Shown here: positions 43,799 to 52,900 of the stretch, piece after piece
How positions within the stretch are numbered: position 1 is the first letter of the stretch
Layout: each line of letters starts with the position of its first letter
From: Streptomyces sp. P3
GTDB lineage: Bacteria > Actinomycetota > Actinomycetes > Streptomycetales > Streptomycetaceae
Reading direction: 5' to 3'
Assembly: GCF_003032475.1 (NCBI RefSeq)
Contig: NZ_CP028369.1
Location: forward strand, 744,001 to 808,000
Length of the DNA stretch: 64,000 bases
Made by a program: the position numbers and the translations under genes
The notes under the pieces: generated by a model
Databases searched by the model: none
Seen by the model: only the letters and a program-made list of their open reading frames with translations
What the model was told of the DNA's origin: nothing

Positions 43799-46003
43799 TC
43801 AGTCCCCTTCGTCCCCCTCCACCACGTCCTGGCCTGCGCAGATGGCCAGGACGTCGGTCCCGTAGCGGTGCAATTTGCGCACACCGACCCCGGGGATCCG
43901 GGCCAGTTCCCCCTCTTCGTCGGGGACCGCCTCGGCAATCGCCATCAGCGTCTTGTCGGTGAAGACGCAGAACGCCGGCTGGCCTGCGCGCTTCGCCTGG
44001 ACCGCCCGCCAGTCCCGCAGCCGCTCGTACAGACCCTCGTCCATGTCGGAGGGGCAGTCCTCGCAGCGCATCAGTTTCATCTCGCCGGCGTCGGTCAGGG
44101 TGCGCCCGCAGACCCGGCAGCGGGCCGGGGTGCGCTGTGTCCGGCGCGGCGCCTGGCCCGCGGCCGCGGAGACGCCGGGGAACCCCCGCTCGATGCCTCC
44201 GGCTCCTCCGCCGCCCCCACGGCCCACGGCGGCGCCCGACCCGGAACGCAGGCCGTCGAGGAAGCGGCTGGGGCGGCGGTTCGGGCGGCCGCCCGGTGAG
44301 CGGGACAGTGCCCACGAGAGGTGCAGCCGCGCGCGGGCCCGGGTCACCCCGACGTACAGGAGGCGTCGCTCCTCCTCGATCTGCTCGTCGGTCCGGGCAT
44401 AGGTGATCGGCATCATGCCCTCCGCCACACCGACCAGGAAGACGACGTCCCACTCCAGGCCCTTCGCGGAGTGCAGGGAGGCCAGGGTGACGCCCTGGAC
44501 GGTCGGGGCGTGCTGGACGCTCACCCGCTCGTCGAGTTCGGCGACCAGGTCGGCGAGGGTCGCCCCGGGCCGGGCCGTGACGAAGTCCTGCGCCAGGCCG
44601 ACCAGGGCCGCCAGCGACTCCCAGCGCTCTCTGACGGCCCCGGAGCCCGCCGGCGGCTGTGGGGTCCAGCCTTCGCCGGAGAGGACGGCACGCACCTGTG
44701 AGGGCAGGTCGACGGCGTCTTCGAGAAGCGTGTCGTTGCCGCCGAAACGGGCCGCACCGCGCAGGGCGACACGGGCTTTGCGCACCTCGGGCCGGTCGAA
44801 GAAGCGCTCGGCGCCGCGCAGTTGATACGGGATGCCGAGGTCGGCGAGGGCCTGCTCGTAGGTCTCCGACTGGGCGTTGGTGCGGAACAGGACGGCGATC
44901 TCCGCGGCCGGGACCCCGGCGTCGAGGAGCTCGCGGATACGACGGGCCGCGCCTTCGGCCTCGGCGGGCTCGTCGGCGTACTCGGCGTAGCCCGGCTCGG
45001 GGCCGGGGGCGCGCTGGGAGACCAGTTCCAGACGGTGGTCGGCGGCGCGGCCGCGGGCCTGGGCGAGCAACCCGTTGGCCAGGTGCACGACCTGCGGGGT
45101 GGAGCGGTAGTCGCGGACCAGCTTGACGACGGTCGCGCCGGGGTGACGCTTGCGGAAGTCGAGCAGGTGGTCGGGGGTGGCGCCGGTGAAGGAGTAGATC
45201 GTCTGGCTGGCGTCCCCGACCACGCAGAGGTCGTCCCGGTCGCCGAGCCACAGCTCGAGCAGACGCTGCTGGAGCGGGCTGACGTCCTGGTACTCGTCGA
45301 CCACGAAGTGCTGGTACTGGGCGCGGACCTGCTCGGCGATGTCGTGCCGGTCCTGCAGGACGGCGACGGTCAGCAGCAGGACGTCCTCGAAGTCGATGAC
45401 GGCGCGCTCGCGCTTGAGGTTCTCGTACGCGGCGTAGAGCTGGGCGATCTCGGCGGGGTCGCGGGGGGACTCGCGACCCGCTTGGAGGGCGGCGAGGGCG
45501 TAGTCGGCGGGGACGGTCTGGGTGACCTTGGACCACTCGATCTCCGCGGTGACGTCCCGCAGCTCACCGCGGTCGAGCCGGACACGGCAGACGGCGGCCG
45601 CGTCTGCGACGAGCTGTATCTTGCGGTCGACGAGCCGGGGCAGGGAGCCACCGATCGCTTTCGGCCAGAAGTACTGCAGTTGTCGAAGGGCCGCGGAGTG
45701 GAAGGTGCGGGCCTGGACGCCCTGCGCCCCGAGCTGGCGGAGCCGGCCGCGCATCTCCCCGGCGGCCCGGTTGGTGAAGGTGACGGCGAGCACGCTGGAA
45801 GGTTGCAGGATGCCGGCGCGCACCCCGTAGGCGATGCGGTGGGTGATGGCCCGGGTCTTGCCCGTACCGGCTCCGGCCAGCACGCACACCGGACCGTGCA
45901 GGGCGGTGGCGACCTCGCGCTGCTCGGGGTCGAGCCCGTCGAGCACCGCGTCGGCCGAGTCCGGTGCCTGCGGGAACAGGGTGGAGTGCGTTGCTGCTGT
46001 CAC
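43799..46003 (-). CDS. uvrD2: ATP-dependent DNA helicase UvrD2
   Basis: 734 residues, superfamily 1A helicase. Walker A GAGTGKTRAITHRI, FTNRAAGEM (motif Ia), VDEYQDVSPLQ (motif II), GDASQTIYSF (III), motif V HSAKGLEWDVVFL and VI LLYVGVTRAR. The C-terminus has a tetracysteine zinc module (CRVCG...CEDC, about 610-640) and an HRDC domain (about 655-725), the layout of actinobacterial UvrD2. GTG 46003 (MTAATHSTLF) is preferred to GTG 46093, which would run back through the mycoredoxin promoter. Divergent from mrx. Confidence 0.92.
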   Translation of the reverse strand: MTAATHSTLFPQAPDSADAVLDGLDPEQREVATALHGPVCVLAGAGTGKTRAITHRIAYGVRAGILQPSSVLAVTFTNRAAGEMRGRLRQLGAQGVQARTFHSAALRQLQYFWPKAIGGSLPRLVDRKIQLVADAAAVCRVRLDRGELRDVTAEIEWSKVTQTVPADYALAALQAGRESPRDPAEIAQLYAAYENLKRERAVIDFEDVLLLTVAVLQDRHDIAEQVRAQYQHFVVDEYQDVSPLQQRLLELWLGDRDDLCVVGDASQTIYSFTGATPDHLLDFRKRHPGATVVKLVRDYRSTPQVVHLANGLLAQARGRAADHRLELVSQRAPGPEPGYAEYADEPAEAEGAARRIRELLDAGVPAAEIAVLFRTNAQSETYEQALADLGIPYQLRGAERFFDRPEVRKARVALRGAARFGGNDTLLEDAVDLPSQVRAVLSGEGWTPQPPAGSGAVRERWESLAALVGLAQDFVTARPGATLADLVAELDERVSVQHAPTVQGVTLASLHSAKGLEWDVVFLVGVAEGMMPITYARTDEQIEEERRLLYVGVTRARARLHLSWALSRSPGGRPNRRPSRFLDGLRSGSGAAVGRGGGGGAGGIERGFPGVSAAAGQAPRRTQRTPARCRVCGRTLTDAGEMKLMRCEDCPSDMDEGLYERLRDWRAVQAKRAGQPAFCVFTDKTLMAIAEAVPDEEGELARIPGVGVRKLHRYGTDVLAICAGQDVVEGDEGD

Positions 46004-46095
46004 ACGGCCATGCTGCCAGGTCGGCGGAGACGGGCGGGACGGTTGTCCACAGGAGGGCCCTTGCAGTCGTACTGATGCGGCGGACGTCACCACCG

Positions 46096-46121
46096 GGAAT
46101 GGCGGCCTCGCCGGCCGCGTT
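46096..46121 (+). promoter_or_regulatory. sigmaR-type promoter of the mycoredoxin gene
   Basis: GGAAT (46096-46100), exactly 18 bases, GTT (46119-46121): a perfect match to the sigmaR consensus, 47 bp before the gene start. Links this gene to the SigR/RsrA module at 14-15 kb. Confidence 0.88.
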
Positions 46122-46167
46122 GTTCCTGGGACCGCCCTTCCCCGACCGCCGAAGGAGCATGACAGAC

Positions 46168-46425
46168 ATGCTGGGCACCGTGACGATGTACAGCACCACG
46201 TGGTGCGGCTACTGCCAGCGGCTGAAGAAGCAGCTGGAGCGCGAGGGCATCGCGTACACCGAGATCAACATCGAGCAGGACCCGGAGTCCGCGGCGTTCG
46301 TGGAGAGGGCGAATGGCGGAAACCAGACGGTACCGACCGTCCAGGTGGTTCCCTCCAACGGTGGCGCTGAGGTCGTCATGACGAACCCGAGCCTGGCCCA
46401 GGTGAAGCAGGCGCTCACTGCCTGA
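46168..46425 (+). CDS. mrx1: Mycoredoxin (glutaredoxin-like, CGYC)
   Basis: 85 residues, thioredoxin fold. Active site TTWCGYCQRLKKQL and cis-Pro NQTVPTVQV. Mycoredoxins reduce mycothiol-protein mixed disulfides, using mycothiol where other bacteria use glutathione. ATG 46168 is chosen because GAAGGAG (46151-46157) is 10 bases upstream; ATG 46159 would leave a single base. Preceded by a sigmaR promoter and followed by a hairpin with a T run, so it is a monocistronic thiol-stress gene. Confidence 0.93.
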   Translation: MLGTVTMYSTTWCGYCQRLKKQLEREGIAYTEINIEQDPESAAFVERANGGNQTVPTVQVVPSNGGAEVVMTNPSLAQVKQALTA

Positions 46426-46441
46426 CCCGTGCGGGCCGCAG

Positions 46442-46473
46442 CCCCCGACCGGCCTGACGCCGATCGGGGGTTT
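46442..46473 (+). terminator. Terminator of mrx1
   Basis: CCCCCGA (46442-46448) pairs with TCGGGGG (46464-46470) followed by TTT; the loop can pair further. Confidence 0.8.
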
Positions 46474-46499
46474 GGGGTGCCCCTGGCGGTGCCGCAGGT

Positions 46500-47297
46500 T
46501 CAGAGCGCGAGCACAGGCCGAGTGGAGAACTCCTCGCAGAGGTCCTCACCATCCGGGCCGTACACGAACTCGGCCATGGACGGGTTGCGATTGGCGGTGG
46601 CCAGGGGCAGCCATGCCAGCATGTGGCCGTAACCGCCGCACACCGACTCGCCGCCGTCTCCGCCGTGGACCGCGGTGACGTCGCCCGTCAGCTCCGTGCG
46701 GTAGGTGTCATAGGCGATGCGCAGGCCGAAGGCGTTCAGCTGGTTCTGCGGGCCGGTACGGTCCCCGTAGGGGATACGGTCGAGGGGGCAGTCGTTTCCC
46801 CACCGGAACAGGGTGTCTGCGCCGGCTCCACAAGCGTGCTCCCACTCGTCGGCGCTCGGCATCCGTAGCCCACGCGCCGCGAGAACAGCCGGCATGTCGG
46901 CAGGCGACTCGGTCAGGTCTTCGTCCTCCACAGCCATGAGCACAGTGGCCAGGACGACGCTCCGGCGGGGGCTGAGCACCTGCGCGAGGTGAGCCCGCAG
47001 GTCGGCTCCGTGGCCGAAGCCCTGTTCCAGGCTCTCGGCATAGTCGGCAGTCTGCTGCGGGGTCGGTTGCCAGCTGTCCAGGTGGAAGCCGAGGGACACC
47101 GGCCCTGCGGGTATCAGAGCGAACTCCTGCCCGTTCCGCTCGATCCGGACACGGTGAAGCGCGGCACCGAGGTGCTCTGTGGTCTCGACGCGGGTCACCC
47201 GGCCGTCCACCAAGCCGGCGGCCTCCTCGGCGACGCGGCGCGCGGTGGGCAGTTCGAAGGATCGCCACTGGTCGAAAGTGAGATCGGCGAGAGACAT
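46500..47297 (-). CDS. Formylglycine-generating-enzyme-like (FGE/SUMF1 fold) protein
   Basis: 265 residues from ATG 47297 (MSLADLTFDQW). The C-terminal half has the FGE-sulfatase landmark LRMPSADEWEHACGAGADTLFRWGN, then NAFGLRI and a C-terminal beta part. The calcium/copper-site residues of true FGE cannot be confirmed, and no sulfatase gene is near, so it may be a non-catalytic FGE-fold protein. Convergent with mrx1. GC and codon bias are slightly lower than in the neighbours, a possible sign of later gain. Confidence 0.7.
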   Translation of the reverse strand: MSLADLTFDQWRSFELPTARRVAEEAAGLVDGRVTRVETTEHLGAALHRVRIERNGQEFALIPAGPVSLGFHLDSWQPTPQQTADYAESLEQGFGHGADLRAHLAQVLSPRRSVVLATVLMAVEDEDLTESPADMPAVLAARGLRMPSADEWEHACGAGADTLFRWGNDCPLDRIPYGDRTGPQNQLNAFGLRIAYDTYRTELTGDVTAVHGGDGGESVCGGYGHMLAWLPLATANRNPSMAEFVYGPDGEDLCEEFSTRPVLAL

Positions 47298-47411
47298 GGA
47301 TCGCAGTGTCGCACGGAGGTCTGACACGGCTCGCGACCACCGCACTCCGGAGCCGGGCTGTGGTCGCGCAGGACTCGAAGGAATCCCGGACGCTTCGGCG
47401 GTCAAGGGGGC

Positions 47412-47450
47412 GAGGGGGCGGCCGCCCCGGGGTGGGGCGGCCGCCCCCTC
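47412..47450 (-). terminator. Terminator of nudC
   Basis: Perfect 17-bp very GC-rich stem (47412-47428 and 47434-47450), 30 bases past the nudC stop on the minus strand. Confidence 0.88.
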
Positions 47451-47480
47451 GATGTGTCGGGCGGGTTCGGGCGGGCGAGG

Positions 47481-48425
47481 TCAGACGGGGCTGCGCGTCG
47501 GGAGCGGCTTGCCGTACCAGAGCTCGATCAGCCGGGCCGCGATGGAGATGCCGTAGGGGGGCAGCACGTCGCCGGACTCGAAGGCGGCGGCGAGCTCGTC
47601 ACGGGAGAACCAGCGGGCCTCGTGGATCTCGTCGCCGTCGACGTCGATGTCGGTGGACGTGGCACGGGCCATGAAGCCGAGCATGAGACTCGACGGGAAG
47701 GGCCAGGGCTGGCTGGCGACGTACTCGACCTGGCCGACGGTGACGCCGGCCTCCTCGAAGACCTCGCGGCGCACGGACTGCTCGATGGACTCGCCGGGCT
47801 CGACGAAACCGGCGAGGGTCGAGAAGCGGCCCTCGGGCCAGTGGACCTGACGGCCCAGGAGGATGCGGTCCTCCTCGTCCGTGACGGCCATGATCACCGC
47901 CGGGTCGGTGCGCGGGTAGTGCTCGGCGCCGCAGGCGGGGCAGCGGCGGATGTGCCCGGCCGCGGCGATCACCGTGCGCTCGCCGCAGCGGGAGCAGAAG
48001 CGGTGGGTGCGCTGCCAGTTCTCCAGGCCCACGGCGTGCACCATCAGGCCCACGTCGCGCGGCGACAGCAGCAGACCCGCCTCGCGCAGCCCGGCCGGGC
48101 GCGCGGACTGGTCGATACGGCCGGGCAGCGTGTCCTTCTGGAGGGCGAAGTAGGTGACGCCGTCCTCGTCCGTCCCGAGGAAGTAGCGGTGCGCCTCGGT
48201 GAGGGGCGCCTCGAAGGACGGGGTCATGACGAGTTCGGTGCGGCCGTCGGACGTCTCGTCGATGAGGACCTGGCCTCCGGAGACGACGAAGCAACGGGTC
48301 GTGGGGTGGCTCCACGCCGCGGCGAGCCAGGCCTCGTCGAGCCGGTGGTGGGCGGCCCGGTCCACGCCGCTCGGCGCGGTGAGCGAGATGGGTCGATCGG
48401 CGTTCTGGTCGGTCCAGGTGGTCAC
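47481..48425 (-). CDS. nudC: NAD(H) pyrophosphatase NudC
   Basis: Hydrolyses NADH to NMNH and AMP and, in other bacteria, decaps NAD-RNA. 314 residues from GTG 48425 (GGAAG 5 bases upstream). Zinc ribbon FCSRCG...CPACG in the middle, the Nudix box GFVEPGESIEQSVRREVFEEA followed by GV, and the NudC-specific SQPWPFPSSLMLGF. It lies in the same order (mrx1, nudC, helicases) as in Mycobacterium. Confidence 0.95.
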   Translation of the reverse strand: MTTWTDQNADRPISLTAPSGVDRAAHHRLDEAWLAAAWSHPTTRCFVVSGGQVLIDETSDGRTELVMTPSFEAPLTEAHRYFLGTDEDGVTYFALQKDTLPGRIDQSARPAGLREAGLLLSPRDVGLMVHAVGLENWQRTHRFCSRCGERTVIAAAGHIRRCPACGAEHYPRTDPAVIMAVTDEEDRILLGRQVHWPEGRFSTLAGFVEPGESIEQSVRREVFEEAGVTVGQVEYVASQPWPFPSSLMLGFMARATSTDIDVDGDEIHEARWFSRDELAAAFESGDVLPPYGISIAARLIELWYGKPLPTRSPV

Positions 48426-48573
48426 GGGTACTTCCAACTCCCCCGGTGGAACGGTTGTTTCTGCGGGCGGTTCAGCGGGATGTACGGGAGGCGGCGACCG
48501 GTCGTGGAGAGGCGCGGTGCGGCTTCTTCAGTGTGCACCGCGCGCGTGGTTGCTCCGGGGCCGGTCGGGGTCG

Positions 48574-49986
48574 TCAGGGCGCATGACGCCAGTGCGCGGC
48601 GAGGTCGCTCCAGAGGTGTGCGGCGGTCTCGACGCCCTTGAGGAGGAGGTCCAGCTCGACCTTCTCGTTGGGCGCGTGCCAGCCGTCCGAAGGGACGGAG
48701 ATGCCCAGGAAGAGCACGGGGGCGCCGAGCACCTCCTGAAGGTCGGCGGCCGGCCCCGAGCCTCCCTCGCGGGTGAAGCGGACGGGCTTGCCGAAGGCCC
48801 GGCCCATGGCGCGGACCACGGACTGCAGGGCGGGGTGGTCCAGCGGGGTCAGGCAGGGTCGCGTGGCCGGACTGAACGCGATCTCGTACCGCACGCCGGC
48901 GGGCGCCTGCTCGGCGACCCAGGCGCGGACGGCCTTCTCGACATGGTCGGGGTCCTGGCCGGCGACGAGCCGGAAGGACAGTTTCACGAAGGCCGAGGAC
49001 GGGACGATCGTCTTGCTGCCGGGTCCCTGGTAGCCGCCGCCGATGCCGTTGACCTCGGCCGTGGGGCGGGCCCAGATCCGCTCCAGGGTGGTGTGCCCGG
49101 CCTCCCCGTGGGCGGCGTGCGACCGGGCGGTGCTCAGCCACTGGTCCTCGTCGAAGGGCAGCTCGGCGAAGAGCTCTCGCTCGCGGTCGGTGAGCTCGAC
49201 GACGCCGTCGTAGAAACCGGGGACGGCCACGCGCGCGTGCTCGTCGTGCAGGGCGGCGACGAGGCGGGCGATCGCGGTCGCCGGGTTGGGCACCGCCCCT
49301 CCGAACGAGCCGGAGTGGATGTCCTGGTCAGGACCGTGGAACCGGATCTCGCACTCGGCGAGGCCGCGCATTCCGGTGCACACCGTGGGGGTGTCCTCGG
49401 ACCACATGCCGGTGTCGGAGACGATCACTGCGTCCGCGGCGAGCCGCCCGGCCCGCTCTTCCACGAGAGCCCGGAAGTTCGGGGAGCTGGACTCCTCCTC
49501 GCCCTCGATCAGCAGCTTGAGGTTGACGGCCGGCGCGGTGCGGCCGGTTGCGGCGAGGTGGGCGCGGACGCCGAGGGTGTGGAAGAGGACCTGCCCCTTG
49601 TCGTCGGCCGCGCCGCGCGCGTGGAGGCGGTTTCCGCGGACGACGGGCTCGAAGGGGTCGGTGTCCCAGCCGTCCTCGCGGGCGGCGGGCTGAACGTCGT
49701 GGTGGCCGTAGACCAGGACGGTGGGCGCCTGCGGATCGCCGGAGGGCCACTCCGCGTAGACGGCCGGCGCGCCCGGCGTCCGCCAGACCTCGGCGGTCGG
49801 GAACCCGGTCTCCAGGAGCTTGGCGGCGAGCCAGTCCGCGCTGCGCCGTACGTCGGGGGCGTGGGCGGGCTGTGCCGACACCGACGGGATGCGCAGCCAT
49901 TCGGCGAGGTCGTCGAGGAAGGCGGCGCGATGCTGCGCGACGTACGTGCGGACGGCGCTGACGGCACTGTCAACGGGATGGCTCAT
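48574..49986 (-). CDS. M20-family dipeptidase
   Basis: 470 residues, cytoplasmic dinuclear zinc peptidase. Metal residues in VYGHHDVQPA, ARGAADDKGQVL (bridging Asp and Lys) and LIEGEEESSSPNF (catalytic and metal Glu pair), VIVSDTGMW and the C-terminal WHAPNEKVELD. It resembles the dipeptidase/CNDP-type group that cleaves short peptides. ATG 49986; GTG 49992 two codons earlier is possible. Only 10 bp downstream of the large helicase gene, so likely part of the same transcript. Confidence 0.9.
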   Translation of the reverse strand: MSHPVDSAVSAVRTYVAQHRAAFLDDLAEWLRIPSVSAQPAHAPDVRRSADWLAAKLLETGFPTAEVWRTPGAPAVYAEWPSGDPQAPTVLVYGHHDVQPAAREDGWDTDPFEPVVRGNRLHARGAADDKGQVLFHTLGVRAHLAATGRTAPAVNLKLLIEGEEESSSPNFRALVEERAGRLAADAVIVSDTGMWSEDTPTVCTGMRGLAECEIRFHGPDQDIHSGSFGGAVPNPATAIARLVAALHDEHARVAVPGFYDGVVELTDRERELFAELPFDEDQWLSTARSHAAHGEAGHTTLERIWARPTAEVNGIGGGYQGPGSKTIVPSSAFVKLSFRLVAGQDPDHVEKAVRAWVAEQAPAGVRYEIAFSPATRPCLTPLDHPALQSVVRAMGRAFGKPVRFTREGGSGPAADLQEVLGAPVLFLGISVPSDGWHAPNEKVELDLLLKGVETAAHLWSDLAAHWRHAP

Positions 49987-49996
49987 GGTCACGAGC

Positions 49997-52900
49997 CTAT
50001 CGGCCCGCGTCGGCGTCCTCGCCGGGTCCTGGTGCGGGACCGACGCGCCCGGCCGGTTGGTCGCGTCCGTCCCCGGCGGCCTCCTTCCCGGTCAACAGGC
50101 GCTCCAGGGCGGGACGATCGGGCAGTCCCTGCGGTCGTACGACGTCGCCGGTGCGCACATACAGGAACGCCGCTGTGACGGATTCCACGGGCACTCCCTG
50201 CTGCTCGGCCCAGGCGAGCCGGTACAGGGCGAGCTGGAGGGGGTCCGCGGTGTGGGCGCGGTGGGTCTTCCAGTCGACGATGTCGTACGTGACCGAGTCG
50301 CCGTCGCCCTCCTTGTAGACGGCGTCGATGCGGCCCCGCACGACACGGCCGGCGAGGGCGAGCTGGAAGGGGGCCTCGACCCGGTAGGGAGTGCGGTGGG
50401 CGTACTCGGTGCGCTCGAAGGCCTCCTTGAGGGCCTCGAGGTCGTGTTCGTCGTCGATCTCGGCGTCGTGGCCCGGGAGTTCGTCCGGTTCCAGCAGGGG
50501 GAGCGTCAACTCCTCGAAACGGGCCTCCACCCAGGCGTGGAACCGGGTGCCCCGGCGTGCGGCCGGTTGCGGGGGGCGTGGCATGGGGCGCGCGAGTTCC
50601 TGCGCGAGACCGTCCGGGTCGGCGGCCAGGCGCAGGACCTGCGAGGCAGTCAGGCTCGTCGGCAGGGGCACGTCCGTGACGCTCCGGCGGGCACGCAGGA
50701 GTTCCCCGGCGAGCGCGTCGAGGTCGCGGTCCCAGGAGGCGACGGTGCGGGCCTCCTCCGGAGTGAGTGAGGTCCGGCGCGGGCGGGGTCCGGGCGCCTG
50801 TCGGGCCGTCCCCTGCTGAGGGACCGAGGGTCGGACGGGCGGGAGGACGCGGGGGCGGACGGGGGAACCGGCGGAGCTCCGCTCGTTCCCGTCCGCGGGG
50901 TCGCCCCCGGCCGGCGGGGCTCCGCGGGAGGCGGCGCCGCAGGATCCGGCCTCCAGGGGGCCGTGGCCGACGGAGTCCGCGGCGAAAGAGTCCGCGGCGA
51001 AAGGGTCCGCGTCGACGGGGTCCGCCCCGAAGAGGTCCTCGTCGAAGGGGTCGTCCTCGTCGTGGGGCGGCTCGTCGTGGCCGTCGTGGGGCGGCTCGTC
51101 GTCGTCGGGTGGTGGCGGCCAGTCGGGGTCGTCGTGGGCGTCCGGGTCGTGGGCGGCAGGGGGGCGGTCGTCCTCGTGCGGGGCGAGGTCCTCGAGGTCC
51201 TCCAGGTGGGCGAGGACGGTCTCGGCGGCGGCGCGACGGCGGGCCAGGGCGGCGTCGTCCAGCGGGAGCGGCCAGACCTGCTCGATGCTCGCCCGGTGCA
51301 GGGCGGGGTTCTCCTCGCCCTCCTCCGGCGGGTCGGCCCAGACCTCGATCTCGCCGTGTCCGGCCGCGCAGTGGTCGTGCAGGGCCAGCAGGAAGTCGGA
51401 CGGGCCGCGGGGCTTCTTCTGGGCGGGTCCCCACCAGTGGCCGGAGCCCAGGAGCAGGGACCGCGGGCGGGTGAAGGTGACGTAGCCGAGGCGGAGTTCC
51501 TCGGTGTGCTGGTGGTCCTTCATGGCTTCGTGGAAGGCCTTCATGCCCCGTGCGTCCCAGGAAGCCAGGTCGGGGAGCGTGTCGGCGTCGCCGCGCAGTG
51601 CGTGCGGCAGCACCTTGGCCTGCGCGGTCCACTTCTCGCGGCCCTGTCCGCTGGGGAAGGTTCCGCTGACCAGCCCCGGGACGGCCACCACGTCCCACTC
51701 GAGGCCCTTGGACTTGTGCGCGGTGAGCACCTTGACGGTGTTCTCGCCGCCCGGAAGGGCGTTGTCGAGGCCCTTCTCGTACTGGGCGGCGGTGCGCAGG
51801 AAGCCGAGGAACGCCAGCAGGCTCGCCTCGCTCTCGCCGGCCGAGAAGGACGCGGCGATGTCCAGGAAGTTGGACAGGGTCTCCCGGCGGCGGGCGGCCA
51901 GGGCGTGCGGGGACGCCGAGAGCTCGACCTCGAGGCCGGTGACGGCGAGGACGCGGTGCAGGACGTCCATCAGGGGGTCGGCGAGGGAGCGCCGCAGGTC
52001 GCGCAGTTCGGCGGCCAGGCGCGCGAACCGCACGCGCGCGTCCGGCGAGAAGGGCAGCGCGTCGTCGTCCCCGCCGTCGCCGCCGTACAACGGCGTCTCC
52101 AGGAAGGTGTCGAGGGCGTCCGCGAGTGATATCACCTCGGACGGGTCCACCCCTTCGACGGCCTCGGCGAGGCGACGGTCCGGGTCGTCGTCGCCCCCGC
52201 GCGCGTGGCTGACGAGCCGTCGGGCCCGTCGGCCGAGGAGGGCGAGGTCGCGGGGTCCGATGCGCCAGCGCGGGCCGGTGAGCAGGCGGACCAGGGAGGC
52301 GTTGGCGCCGGGGTCCTGCAGGACCTCGCAGACGGCGACCAGGTCGGCCACCTCGGGCAGGTGCAGCAGACCGGACAGGCCGACGACCTCGACGGGGACG
52401 TCCCGCGCGACGAGTGCGCCCTGGATCTGTGCGAAGTCGGTGGCCGTCCGGCACAGGACGGCGATCTCACCGGGCGCCTTGCCGGTGCGCACCAGATGGG
52501 CGATGGAGTCGGCGATCCAGTCCATCTCCTCGGCGTGGGTGGCCAGCAGGGCGCAGCGGACCACGCCGTCGCGTTCCGCACCGGGAGCCGGGCGCAGGGC
52601 CTCCACGCCCGCGTGCATGGCGCGCAGCGGTTCGGCGAGGCCGTTGGCGAGGTCCAGGAGACGGCCGCCGCTGCGGCGGTTCTCGCTGAGCGACTGGCGG
52701 CGCGCCCGGCTGCCGTCGGCGTGCGCGAAATGCTCGGGGAAGTCGTCGAGGTTGGCCACGGAGGCGCCGCGCCAGCCGTAGATGGCCTGGCAGGGGTCGC
52801 CGACGGCGGTCACGGGGTGGCCGGCGCCGCCGCCGAAGAGTCCGGCGAGGAGCACGCGCTGGGCGACGGAGGTGTCCTGGTACTCGTCGAGGAGGACGAC

